Assembly (NCBI RefSeq): GCF_014495685.1
Contig: NZ_JACTVI010000058.1
Span: 1 to 49,182, forward strand
Reading direction: 5' to 3'
DNA: 49,182 nt
Source of the DNA: Streptomyces sp. TRM68367
GTDB taxonomy: Bacteria; Actinomycetota; Actinomycetes; Streptomycetales; Streptomycetaceae
Shown: in pieces, positions 15,855-24,617 of the stretch
Numbering within the stretch: the first letter of the stretch is position 1
Layout: each line of letters begins with the position of its first letter
The notes under the pieces: generated by a model
What the model saw: only the letters and a program-made list of their open reading frames with translations
What the model was told of the DNA's origin: nothing
Database searches by the model: none
Made by a program: the position numbers and the translations under genes

Positions 15855-17975
15855 ATGAGTCAACTCAGCAGACGCCACCTGCTGCGCACCACGGCCGCCG
15901 TGGCCGGCGGTGTGATGCTCGCGGGATGCACGAGCGGCAGGTCCGGCACCCCGGACAAGAAGCCCGGCAACACGGGATCCGCCAAGAAGGGAGATGTCAC
16001 CAAGGCGCTCAAGCGGCCGGGCACGATCCAGGAAGCGCCGTCGCTGAAAGGCAAGGGGCTGCCCCCGGTCGAGCAGCGGATCCCCATGGCCCCGTACGTC
16101 CTTCCGCACCGGTGGACCGGCGCCGGCAAGTACGGCGGTACGCTGAACACGACGGTCTTCGGGTCGACCGGAGCCGCGAACGCCTTTCCGATCCCCGAGT
16201 TCTTCTACGGCAATTCCCCGCTGCGCTTCCTCAACGACGGGCTGGACGTCGGTCCGGGACTGGCCGACCGCTGGAGTGCCAACGACGACGCCTCCGAGTG
16301 GACCGTCCACTTCCGCAAAGGCCTCAAGTGGTCCGACGGAGAGCTGTTCACGGTCGACGACATACTCTTCTGGTGGGAGGACATCGTCCTGCCCGGGCAC
16401 AACGCGCAGACGCCGCCGCCGTCGAACATCTCCGGCAAGGGCACTCTGGTCAAGATGACCAAGATCGACGACAACACGCTGAAGTTCGCCTGGGACACCC
16501 CGCAGCCGCTCTTCCCGGAGCACCTGGCCACCTACGTCAAGGGCGGACTGGGCACAAACGGCCCGACCTGGGTGCTCCCGAAGCACTACCTGAAGCAGTT
16601 CCACCCGAAGTACAACAAGAAGGTCCCCAAGGACTGGGACTCGCCCGGCGGACTGTGGGAGCAGATGGCCGACTGGAAGCGCAACCGCGACTGCCCGACG
16701 CTGACCGGGTACAAGTGCAAGTCGTTCGACAACAACACCGGCATCGTGCTGGAACGCAATCCGTACTACTACGTCGTCAACACCAACGGCGACCAGCTCC
16801 CCTACATCGACGAGATCCGCTTCTCGGTGCAGACCAACGACCAGGCGATCAAGCTGAAGATCCAGCAGGGATCCGTCGACTACTGCCAGGGCTTCCCCAA
16901 CAAGCTCTCCCTGGCCGACGTCTCGACGCTGTCGCAGAAGAAGGACTCCGGAAACTACGACATCCTGCTGTGGAAGAGCGGGGACGGAACCGGCTCGATC
17001 TTCTTCTTCAACTACGACTACATCGCCAAGGACGAGAAGTACGGCAAACTGATCCGCGACAAGCGGTTCCGGCAGGCGATCTCGCACGGCTGGGACCGCA
17101 AGACCGCGCGCAAGACGCTCTACTTCGACACCGGCGAGCTGACCACCGGGACGATCGGCCCCAGCACCACGGAGTTCCACGTCGGTCCGGACGGCCCCAA
17201 GCTGTACGAGCAGTGGCGGGACTCCTACGTCGAGTTGGACCGCGCGAAGGCGACGTCCCTGCTGGCCGAGATCGGGCTGAAGGACACCGACGGCGACGGC
17301 TACGTGGAATTCCCCGACGGTTCGAAGCTGACCATCGAGATCCCATACGCCGCCGACATTGCCGCACCGGAGGCGGCCAAGGACGACCAGCTGGTTGCCG
17401 ACATGCAGAAGATCGGGCTGCGGATGAAGCGGGTCCCGATGTCGCCGACCGCGTTCGGCGAGAAGTGGATGGCCGGACAGTTGATGTCTCACACCAACTG
17501 GGCGAACGCCAACGGCACCTCGATCATGGTGGTCCCGAACTGGCTGGTGCCGGTGAACACCCAGTACTGGGCCCCGCTCCAGTCCGCCTGGTACGCCAAC
17601 AGCGGCACCGGCAAGAACAAGGAGGAGCTCGACGTCGACCCGATCAAGCGCCACCCGCCGCGGATGGCGCCGGAGGACGGCGACTCGGTAGGCAAGCTGA
17701 CGGAGCTGTACAACCAGGCCAAGGCCGAACCGGAGGCGATGAAGCGCAACCGTCTGGTCTGGCAGATGATGCGCATCCATATCGAGGACGGCCCGTTCTT
17801 CATGGGGTCGACGGCCAACTTCCCGGAAGTAATTACCAAGAACCGGGACCTCGCCAACGTGCCGGACCCCAAGAACCTGGCCCTGGGCGGGATCACCGGA
17901 CCGTGGCACATCCCCGCCCCCGCCACCTACGACCCGGAGTGCTGGTACTGGACCAACCCGGACCAGCACCGCTGA
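15855..17975 (+). CDS. ABC transporter substrate-binding lipoprotein, family 5
   Basis: Extracellular binding lipoprotein of 706 residues. The N-terminus has a twin-arginine motif (SRRHLLR, residues 5-11) and a lipobox LAGC with Cys25, suggesting Tat export and membrane anchoring. The body is SBP_bac_5 type: GLADRWSANDDASEWTVHFR (outline), then KWSDGELFTVDDILFWW and FRQAISHGWDRK. At about 700 residues it is longer than typical dipeptide-binding proteins (about 540) and nearer to oligosaccharide-binding members known from Thermotoga and actinobacteria. It opens a six-gene operon under an operator-controlled promoter shared with the GH42 gene, which supports oligosaccharide rather than peptide uptake. 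Confidence 0.9.
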   Translation: MSQLSRRHLLRTTAAVAGGVMLAGCTSGRSGTPDKKPGNTGSAKKGDVTKALKRPGTIQEAPSLKGKGLPPVEQRIPMAPYVLPHRWTGAGKYGGTLNTTVFGSTGAANAFPIPEFFYGNSPLRFLNDGLDVGPGLADRWSANDDASEWTVHFRKGLKWSDGELFTVDDILFWWEDIVLPGHNAQTPPPSNISGKGTLVKMTKIDDNTLKFAWDTPQPLFPEHLATYVKGGLGTNGPTWVLPKHYLKQFHPKYNKKVPKDWDSPGGLWEQMADWKRNRDCPTLTGYKCKSFDNNTGIVLERNPYYYVVNTNGDQLPYIDEIRFSVQTNDQAIKLKIQQGSVDYCQGFPNKLSLADVSTLSQKKDSGNYDILLWKSGDGTGSIFFFNYDYIAKDEKYGKLIRDKRFRQAISHGWDRKTARKTLYFDTGELTTGTIGPSTTEFHVGPDGPKLYEQWRDSYVELDRAKATSLLAEIGLKDTDGDGYVEFPDGSKLTIEIPYAADIAAPEAAKDDQLVADMQKIGLRMKRVPMSPTAFGEKWMAGQLMSHTNWANANGTSIMVVPNWLVPVNTQYWAPLQSAWYANSGTGKNKEELDVDPIKRHPPRMAPEDGDSVGKLTELYNQAKAEPEAMKRNRLVWQMMRIHIEDGPFFMGSTANFPEVITKNRDLANVPDPKNLALGGITGPWHIPAPATYDPECWYWTNPDQHR

Positions 17976-18021
17976 CCAGGCGTGTCCACGGATTCACGGC
18001 AGAGAACATCTGGAGGACCGC

Positions 18022-19008
18022 ATGCTGGTCGTGGCCGCGCGCCGGACCGTCTACATGATCGTGACGCTCGCCATCGTCTCGGTACTGAGCTTCGCGATCA
18101 TCGCCGCTCCGCCGGGGAGCGCGCTGTCGCAGAAGATCTCCCAACTTCAGAGCCAGGGTGGAGAGGTCACCGAAGCACAAGTCCAGGCGCTCAAGGAGCA
18201 GTACGGCGTCGGCGACTCGTGGTTCGAGCAGTACGGGAAGTGGGTCTCCGGCTTCTGGCACGGCGACTTCGGCCACTCCTTCACGCTGAACGAGCCGGTC
18301 GGCGACCTCATCTGGAGCCGCCTCGGCCTCTCGCTCGTACTGAGCATCGGCGCGCTGCTCATCGCCTGGGGGCTGTCGATCCCGCTCGGTGTCTACTCCG
18401 CCACCCACCGGCACTCGCTCCCTGATGCCGTGATCACAGTGATCCAGTTCATCGGGGTGGCGATCCCGGAGTTCCTGTTCGCCCTGGTCGTCATGGTCCT
18501 GGCGGCCAACTACCTGGGGACGGACGTCGGCGGACTCTTCTCCAATCAGTACGAGAACGCCGCCTGGAGCTGGGCCAGATTCGCGAATTTGCTGGACCAC
18601 TTGTGGGTGCCGCTGGTCGTGATCGCGGCCGGCTCCACGGCGTGGCTCACCCGGGTGATGCGCGCCAACCTCCTCGACGTCCTCAACAACCAGTACGTGC
18701 AGACGGCGCGGGCCAAGGGCGTACGGGAACGCAGGGTGATCTGGAAGCACGCGGTACGCAACTCCCTGCACCCGCTCGTGATGACCTTCGGAACCACGTT
18801 CCCGGTCCTGATCTCCGGTGAGGCGATCGTGTCCATCGTCCTCAACCTGCCGACCATCGGTCCGCTGCTGGTCAACTCCCTGCTCAACAAGGACATGTAC
18901 GTCGCAGGAACGATCCTGCTCATGCTGTCGGCGCTGCTGGTGATCGGGAACTTCGTCGCCGACACCCTGCTCGCCGTGATCGACCCGCGCCTTCGGCTGG
19001 GAGGGTAG
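18022..19008 (+). CDS. ABC transporter permease, DppB type
   Basis: Membrane subunit of 328 residues with an N-terminal helix, an extracellular loop and five further membrane helices. The EAA-type loop that contacts the ATPases is visible as NNQYVQTARAKGVRERRVIWKH, quoted in outline only. The loop after the first helix contains the usual QVQALKEQYGV pattern of peptide-type permeases. The gene begins 46 bases after the binding-protein stop, with a GGAGG ribosome binding site (about 18012), and ends just before the second permease. It forms the translocation pore with the next protein. Confidence 0.9.
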   Translation: MLVVAARRTVYMIVTLAIVSVLSFAIIAAPPGSALSQKISQLQSQGGEVTEAQVQALKEQYGVGDSWFEQYGKWVSGFWHGDFGHSFTLNEPVGDLIWSRLGLSLVLSIGALLIAWGLSIPLGVYSATHRHSLPDAVITVIQFIGVAIPEFLFALVVMVLAANYLGTDVGGLFSNQYENAAWSWARFANLLDHLWVPLVVIAAGSTAWLTRVMRANLLDVLNNQYVQTARAKGVRERRVIWKHAVRNSLHPLVMTFGTTFPVLISGEAIVSIVLNLPTIGPLLVNSLLNKDMYVAGTILLMLSALLVIGNFVADTLLAVIDPRLRLGG

Positions 19009-19014
19009 GCGCAG

Positions 19015-20142
19015 ATGACGACGATCGCATCCTCTCCGGAGACGGAGCACCACGGCCACGCTTCCGTGACCGCGCCACAGGGCAGGGCGGCGACGCTGCC
19101 GCAGTGGCGGCTGATGCTGCGGCGGTTCCTCAAGAGCCGGCTGGCGGTGACCGCCTCCGTGGTCCTCGGCCTGCTCTACCTGTGCGCGATCCTGGCCGGC
19201 TTCCTGTCCCCCAACCCCTACGACCAGCAGGACGCGGAACTCGTGCACGCCCCACCGTCCAGCATCACCTGGTCCGGCGGGCCCGCGATCTGCGGCCGGG
19301 AACAGCACCTGAACACCGCGACGTTCACCTACGAATACCGCAGCGACTGCTCCCATCCCGTCCCCCTGCACTTCTTCGGTAAGGGCCACGAGTACAAGCT
19401 GTTCGGGGTGATACCGACCGACCGGCACCTGGTCACCGTGGACAAGCCGCACAAGCTCCTGCTCTGGGGAACCGATAGGCAGGGCCGGGACGTGTTCGCC
19501 CGAGCCATGCAGGGCGCCCGCGTCTCCCTGACCATCGGCCTGCTCGGCGTGGCCGTCGGCACCTTTCTCGGAACGGTGATCGGAACCGTCTCGGGGTACT
19601 TCCGCGGCGCGGTCGACACGCTGCTGCAACGGTTCATCGAACTGCTGATGTCGCTGCCGACACTGCCCCTGTGGCTGGCCCTGGCCGCGATCCTGCCGTC
19701 GGACATGTCCGTCACCAGCCGTTACCTGCTGATCACCCTGATCCTGTCGCTGGTCGGCTGGGCCGGCCTGGCGCGGCAGATCCGCGGCAAGGTCCTGTCC
19801 TACTCCGAGGCCGACTACGTCGCAGCCGCCCGGGTGGCCGGAGCCTCCAGCGGGCGCATCATCTTCCGGCACCTGATCCCCAACGCGTCCAGCCACATCG
19901 TGGCCACCGCGATGCTGGCCGTCCCGGCCACCATCATCGCCGAGACCTCGCTGTCCTTCCTCGGCGTGGGCATGCTGCCCCCCGCGGTTAGCTGGGGCGT
20001 GCTGCTGTCCGAGGCGCAGAACGTCTCGACCGTCCAGCAATACCCGTGGCTGCTGCTGCCCGCCGCCCTGGTGGTGCTGGCGGTGACCTGCTTCCAGCTC
20101 ATCGGCGACGGCGTCCGAGACGCCGTGGACCCCTACGGCTGA
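19015..20142 (+). CDS. ABC transporter permease, DppC type, with a large extracytoplasmic insertion
   Basis: Second pore subunit, 375 residues. After an N-terminal OppC_N-like helix (SRLAVTASVVLGLLY) there is a loop of roughly 90 residues with two cysteines (AICGRE and RSDCSHP) before the conserved LLWGTDRQGRDVFAR motif. Ordinary DppC proteins have a much shorter loop here. The coupling loop is SEADYVAAARVAGASSGRII in outline, followed by the final membrane helices. The insertion probably faces the binding protein or the substrate. It starts 6 bases after the first permease stop. Confidence 0.9.
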   Translation: MTTIASSPETEHHGHASVTAPQGRAATLPQWRLMLRRFLKSRLAVTASVVLGLLYLCAILAGFLSPNPYDQQDAELVHAPPSSITWSGGPAICGREQHLNTATFTYEYRSDCSHPVPLHFFGKGHEYKLFGVIPTDRHLVTVDKPHKLLLWGTDRQGRDVFARAMQGARVSLTIGLLGVAVGTFLGTVIGTVSGYFRGAVDTLLQRFIELLMSLPTLPLWLALAAILPSDMSVTSRYLLITLILSLVGWAGLARQIRGKVLSYSEADYVAAARVAGASSGRIIFRHLIPNASSHIVATAMLAVPATIIAETSLSFLGVGMLPPAVSWGVLLSEAQNVSTVQQYPWLLLPAALVVLAVTCFQLIGDGVRDAVDPYG

Positions 20143-20222
20143 CCGGCGGCGCGGCAGACGAGGCGACACCGGGGGCGCTCTCCACCGCCACCCCACGACC
20201 GACACAGCACGGGAGCCCACAG

Positions 20223-21320
20223 ATGACCCAACGGTTCGAGGACGAACGAACGGCGAGCACGACGCCGGCGGCGACGGCCGTCGACGAGCCGGGTGACGCG
20301 GAGGACGTCGTGCTGTCCGTCCGTGATCTGGAGGTGGTCTTCCCCACCGCCCTCGGCGACGTCCAAGCGCTCAACGGCGTCACCTTCGACGTGCCGCGCG
20401 GCAAGGTGCTGGGGATCGTCGGCGAGTCCGGCTGCGGCAAGAGCGTGACCGCGCGGGCGATTCTGCGGATCGTCGAGAAACCCGGACGCATCACCGGCGG
20501 CAGCATCACCCTGCACAAGCCGACGGGCCGGGCAGAGATCACCAAGCTCGGCTCCGACAGTGAGCCGATGCGTGCGCTGCGCGGCAAGGAGATCGCGATG
20601 ATCTTCCAGGAGCCGATGAGCTCGCTGAACCCCGTCCACACGATCGGCGCCCAGATCGAGGAAGCGGTACTCATCCACCAGACGCAGGACCGCAAGGAGG
20701 CCGCGGACCGCGCCGTCGACATGCTCCGCCAGGTCGGTATGCCCGATCCTGCCGCGACAGCCGCCTCCTACCCGCACCAGCTCTCCGGCGGCATGCGCCA
20801 GCGCGCCATGATCGCGATGGCGCTCTCCTGCCATCCCACACTGCTGATCGCGGACGAGCCCACCACGGCGCTGGATGTCACCACCGAGGCCCAGATCCTC
20901 GAGCTGCTCCGACGGGTCAGAGACCAGGCCGGGATGTCGATCATGTTCATCACCCACAGCATGGGCGTCGTCGCCCAGCTCTGCGACGAAGTGATCGTCA
21001 TGTATCTGGGCCGGATCGTGGAGCGCGGCAGCGTCGACGGCCTCTTCCACGACCCCCGGCACCCCTACACCCGCGCGCTGCTGCGGTCGATCCCGCGGAT
21101 CGGCGGCGACCGCACGGCGCCCCTGGAAGTGATCGAGGGCTCCGTCCCCGACCCCTACACGCGCGTGCCCGGCTGCGCCTTCCACCCGCGCTGCCCGCAG
21201 GCCCTCGCCGGCCGCTGCGACACGACCGTGCCGACACGCACAACGGTGACCCCGGGCCACAGCGTCCACTGCCACCTGTACGAGACAGACCGCACGGAGC
21301 CGACGGAGGCCGCGAAGTGA
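20223..21320 (+). CDS. ABC transporter ATP-binding protein, DppD type
   Basis: Cytoplasmic ATPase subunit of 365 residues. Walker A is GESGCGKS, the Q-loop is in IFQEPMSSLNP, the signature is LSGGMRQR and Walker B is LLIADEPTTALD. The C-terminal oligopeptide/HPY extension has the clustered cysteines CAFHPRCPQ and GRC seen in this family, where they can bind an iron-sulfur cluster. The first about 30 residues are a variable acidic lead. ATG 20223 follows GGGAG at good spacing. Its end overlaps the next start by 4 bases, indicating translational coupling. Confidence 0.92.
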   Translation: MTQRFEDERTASTTPAATAVDEPGDAEDVVLSVRDLEVVFPTALGDVQALNGVTFDVPRGKVLGIVGESGCGKSVTARAILRIVEKPGRITGGSITLHKPTGRAEITKLGSDSEPMRALRGKEIAMIFQEPMSSLNPVHTIGAQIEEAVLIHQTQDRKEAADRAVDMLRQVGMPDPAATAASYPHQLSGGMRQRAMIAMALSCHPTLLIADEPTTALDVTTEAQILELLRRVRDQAGMSIMFITHSMGVVAQLCDEVIVMYLGRIVERGSVDGLFHDPRHPYTRALLRSIPRIGGDRTAPLEVIEGSVPDPYTRVPGCAFHPRCPQALAGRCDTTVPTRTTVTPGHSVHCHLYETDRTEPTEAAK

Positions 21321-22354
21321 CCGAGCCATTGCTCGAAGTGACCGGGCTGAAGAAGCACTTTCCCGTCCGGGGCGGACTGCTGCGCCGTCAGGTCGGGGCA
21401 GTCAAGGCCGTGGACGGGGTCGACCTCACGGTGGGCCGGGGCGAGACGGTGGCCGTTGTCGGCGAGTCCGGCTGCGGCAAGTCCACCACCGGGCGCGCGA
21501 TCGTGCGCCTGGAGCCGCCGACCGCCGGCGAGGTCGTCTTCCACCACCGCGAACTCGGACCGGTGCACCTGGAATCCGCCGACGCGCGCACGCTCCGCGC
21601 GGTCCGCCCGCATCTGCAGATGGTCTTCCAGGACCCGTTCGCCTCGCTGGACTCCCGGATGACGGTCGGCAGCGCCATCGCCGAACCGCTGGTGATCAAC
21701 AAGGTGCTCTCCGGTCGCGCGCTCAAGGACCGCATCGCCGAGCTGCTCACCCTGGTGGGCCTGCGCCCCGAACACGCCTCCCGCTACCCGCACGCCTTCT
21801 CCGGCGGCCAGCGTCAGCGCGTCGGCATCGCACGGGCCATCGCCCTCGACCCGGATCTGATCGTCTGCGACGAGGCCGTCTCCGCCCTCGACGTCTCGGT
21901 CCAGGCCCAGATCCTCAACCTCCTGCAGGAGCTGCGACGGGAGATGAACCTGTCCTACCTGTTCATCAGTCACGACCTGGCGGCGGTCGAGCACCTCGCC
22001 GACCGGGTCGTGGTGATGTACGTGGGGCGGGTCGTCGAGAACGGTTCGGTCGAGCAGATCTACACCGCCCCGCAACACCCCTATACCGAGGCGCTGCTGG
22101 CCGCCGTGCCCCAGCCCGACCCACGGCTGCGCACCCGCCCGAAACTGCTGACCGGGGATGTGCCCAGCCCGGCCGCTCCGCCCGGCGGCTGCTACTTCCA
22201 CCCCCGGTGCCCCTACGCTCAGCCGGTCTGCGCCGAGCAGACCCCGCCCGTGCAAGACGTGGGGAACGGGCACCGGTCGGCCTGCCACTTCGCCGGCACC
22301 CTGCCACTCTCGGGCGCGGTAGTACCGGCGGCATCGACGAGGGAGGCGCAGTGA
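21317..22354 (+). CDS. ABC transporter ATP-binding protein, DppF type
   Basis: Second ATPase subunit, 345 residues. Walker A is GESGCGKST, the signature is FSGGQRQRVGIARA and Walker B is LIVCDEAVSALD. The C-terminal extension again has clustered cysteines (GGCYFHPRCPYAQPVC). The GTG start overlaps the previous stop as GTGA, and its own stop overlaps the next start the same way, so the three proteins are likely made in fixed ratio. It dimerises with the DppD-type subunit to drive import. Confidence 0.92.
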   Translation: MTEPLLEVTGLKKHFPVRGGLLRRQVGAVKAVDGVDLTVGRGETVAVVGESGCGKSTTGRAIVRLEPPTAGEVVFHHRELGPVHLESADARTLRAVRPHLQMVFQDPFASLDSRMTVGSAIAEPLVINKVLSGRALKDRIAELLTLVGLRPEHASRYPHAFSGGQRQRVGIARAIALDPDLIVCDEAVSALDVSVQAQILNLLQELRREMNLSYLFISHDLAAVEHLADRVVVMYVGRVVENGSVEQIYTAPQHPYTEALLAAVPQPDPRLRTRPKLLTGDVPSPAAPPGGCYFHPRCPYAQPVCAEQTPPVQDVGNGHRSACHFAGTLPLSGAVVPAASTREAQ

Positions 22355-22884
22355 GCGAGGACGTCCCCCAGTTCACCGGCATCACCGGCTACCAAGAGCC
22401 GGGCGGCAGATTCTCCTTCCGCCATCCCTGGGACTGGCACGCCGAGAGCCTCGGCGAAGGCCGTGACGGCGTGCTCCTCACCCCGGACCGGACCGACCCG
22501 GACACCTACGTCGCCGCCTGGATCAGCCCGCTGCCGACAGAGGTCACGGCCGAGGATCTGCCCCCGTTGCGCGACGGATTCGATGAGGGTCTGGCGACAC
22601 TGCCGGATCTGCATGTCCTCGACTCCCACGACGAGGCGCTCGGCAACCTGGTCAAGCTGGAGCGGACCGTCACCTTCTCCGATCGCGGAGCGAAGCGGAA
22701 GCGTCTGCTGCGGGCGATCTACGCGGACCGCATGCAGCTGCTCTTCGTGTACCAGGGCAGATCACCGCAGGCATTCGCGTACTGGCTGCCGATGGGCAAC
22801 TACTGCTACGCCACGCTCCGACTCGCCGACGGAATCTGGTACGCCAGCGATCCCGAACTGCGGCCAGCCAGGCCTGTGGCCTGA
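22351..22884 (+). CDS. small cytoplasmic protein at the end of the transporter operon, function unknown
   Basis: A 177-residue protein with no signal peptide or membrane segment. The opening GGRFSFRHPWDWH, then alternating strands and helices, resembles the PsbP/DcrB-like fold (short domains starting with FSF-P-W), but I do not recognise a defined family. GTG 22351 lies in a 4-base overlap with the preceding ATPase and behind GGGAGG, so it is certainly part of the operon. A role as transporter accessory or sugar-responsive partner is possible but unsupported. A longer in-frame reading extends upstream inside the ATPase gene and is not credible. Confidence 0.75.
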   Translation: MSEDVPQFTGITGYQEPGGRFSFRHPWDWHAESLGEGRDGVLLTPDRTDPDTYVAAWISPLPTEVTAEDLPPLRDGFDEGLATLPDLHVLDSHDEALGNLVKLERTVTFSDRGAKRKRLLRAIYADRMQLLFVYQGRSPQAFAYWLPMGNYCYATLRLADGIWYASDPELRPARPVA

Positions 22885-23119
22885 AACGGACGGTCGGGCC
22901 ACCACCGGTGCTTCGCCGATGCCGGCATCGCCGACCTCCCGGAGGCGGTCGGCGAGAAGGGTGGCGCGGCACACGGCGCGCCACCCTGGCAGCACCACGG
23001 CTGACCTGTCACGGCACCCCCGGGACAGGGTCACCGCCTCGGTGGCAGCCGCTTGCCGACCTCGCGGGACTGGGCGTGAGCCTGGGCCGCGCGGCCCGGA
23101 CGTGACAGCTACAGGCCGC

Positions 23120-23236
23120 CAGCAGCCGATTGGCATGCTTTTGCTCCCAGGTCAGCGGCCGATTGCGGGCGCCGGTCGAGCACGGTTTTGGCACGTCTGA
23201 AGAGCATCACCAAGCTGCGCACCGACCGAGGTGGGC
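23120..23236. mobile_element. scrambled remnant of an IS5-type transposase
   Basis: Bases 23120-23160 match 13431-13470 in the same orientation, at roughly 85 percent by eye. Bases 23165-23236 match 13342-13422 in the opposite orientation. The remnant is therefore two neighbouring parts of one transposase C-terminus, one of them inverted. The minus strand still reads LTWEQKHANRLLAA, like the transposase end at 13400. The rest of the gap 22885-23283 shows no gene. Confidence 0.6.
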
Positions 23237-23283
23237 AACCACCCTGCCACGGGCCGTCGGTTTGGTGAGGGTGCGGTTGAGCT

Positions 23284-24354
23284 CTACCGGATGACCTCGC
23301 CGGTCCGTGCCGGGCCGGTCGACTCGCGCAGCACGAGGCGTGAGGTGAGGTCCAGGTGGAGTTCCGGCTCCGCCTCCTGGCGAATGCGGGCGAGCAAAGC
23401 TTTCATGGCCTGCCGACCCATGGCTTCGCGGTCGAGGTCCACGGTCGAGATGGAGGGATTGAAGTACGCGGTGAACTCCTGGTTGTCCCAGCCGAAGACG
23501 CTCACGTCCTGCGGGACCCGCCATCCGCGGTCCTGGAACCCGCGGATGACGCCCATGGCGACGTCGTCGTTCGCGGCGAGCACCGCGGTGACGCCGGAAT
23601 CCGCCGACAGGCTCTGAGCCGCGTCGTATCCGGACCGCACCGACCAGTCACCGTCGATGACGGCGTAGTTCTCCAGGCCTCGCTCGGCGATCGTCCGCAG
23701 ATAGACCTCGCGTCGCTTGCGCGCCGACATCCAGTCCGTGCTGCCGGCGACGTGGATGAAGCGCCGATGGCCTATGGAGGCGAGGTGGTCGATGATTTTG
23801 GCGGCCGGCTCGCCGTCCGCCGTGATGCCATGGGACCGCATCTGGTCGTCGTACTCGCCGACGACCACGGTCGGGGTGTGCTCCAGTCCGAGCCGTTCGA
23901 TGTCGCCGATGGGCGTGAAGGTCAGCACTCCATCGGCCTGACCGGAGTCGAGCAGAGCACGGACACGGTCTCCCCGAGCCCTTTCGTCGCCTTCCAAGCC
24001 GACGATGTCCAGCATGTATCCGGCTGCCTGTGCTTCCGCGGACGCTCCCCGCAGAATCTGGGAGGGCACGAAGGTCGTCATGGTCGGCAGGACCACGGTG
24101 ATGCGGTGCGACTTGCGGGTACGCATCGACCGCGCCACCAGGTTGGGACGGTAGTCCAGGTCGGCCACGGCCTGTTCTATGCGGGCCACCGTCTGCGGTT
24201 TCAGACCTCCGTTGCCCCGCAGGAAGCGGGAGACGGTCTGATGGGACACCCCCGCGTGCGCCGCGACGTCGAGGATGGTGGGACGCTTCTTGCGGGGAGT
24301 CCTCGATCGCTCCACATCCCGCTCCGATCGCTCCGGTCTCGCGTCCGCGTCCAC
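23284..24354 (-). CDS. LacI family transcriptional regulator 2
   Basis: Regulator of about 356 residues. A charged lead is followed by the helix-turn-helix ILDVAAHAGVSHQTVSRFL (about 27-45), the hinge NLVARSMRTRK and a sugar-binding effector domain. The effector domain is very close to that of the regulator at 29538, sharing RSGYD, GVTAVLAAND, VAMGVIRGFQDRGWRVP and DVSVFGWD. The start is uncertain: GTG 24354 follows GGGGA, and GTG 24315 follows GGAG and would give 343 residues. It lies downstream of the esterase gene, which has GTGATCGATCAC operators. It or regulator 3 is the likely reader of those sites. Confidence 0.9.
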   Translation of the reverse strand: MDADARPERSERDVERSRTPRKKRPTILDVAAHAGVSHQTVSRFLRGNGGLKPQTVARIEQAVADLDYRPNLVARSMRTRKSHRITVVLPTMTTFVPSQILRGASAEAQAAGYMLDIVGLEGDERARGDRVRALLDSGQADGVLTFTPIGDIERLGLEHTPTVVVGEYDDQMRSHGITADGEPAAKIIDHLASIGHRRFIHVAGSTDWMSARKRREVYLRTIAERGLENYAVIDGDWSVRSGYDAAQSLSADSGVTAVLAANDDVAMGVIRGFQDRGWRVPQDVSVFGWDNQEFTAYFNPSISTVDLDREAMGRQAMKALLARIRQEAEPELHLDLTSRLVLRESTGPARTGEVIR

Positions 24355-24617
24355 AGTAGTTCCCCGCCGCCTCTCTCCGCCCCGAATGGCCGTCGGCACC
24401 TTACTGCCGAGGGCGTGACGGCCGTCTGTGCCATGACTCTCGTCGTCTCCTCGGTATGCCGCGACCGACTCCGCCGGTCGGCGGCGACCGCGCGCCTTGA
24501 ATTCTCCCGTGTCACCATCGGTTCCTGGGACCGAGGCCACCGCGTTCCGCCGCCGGTCGCCGGCCGGCGGGCACCGTAGCGGTCTCACCCGCCCGCGACG
24601 CTGCGGGTCCCGGCTCC

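Noticed and set aside
15726..17969. Very long antisense open frame opposite the binding-protein gene
   Set aside because: High GC content opens long shadow frames; the antisense product has no family motifs, while the sense protein has clear ones.
17893..20220. Very long antisense open frame across the two permease genes
   Set aside because: Repetitive Gln/Arg/Gly composition, no motifs, and the opposite strand has two well-supported permeases.
15855..22354. Dipeptide/oligopeptide (dpp/opp) transporter naming
   Set aside because: The fold family is right, but binding-protein size, permease insertion and sugar-type regulation make a peptide substrate unlikely; no dpp symbols were given.
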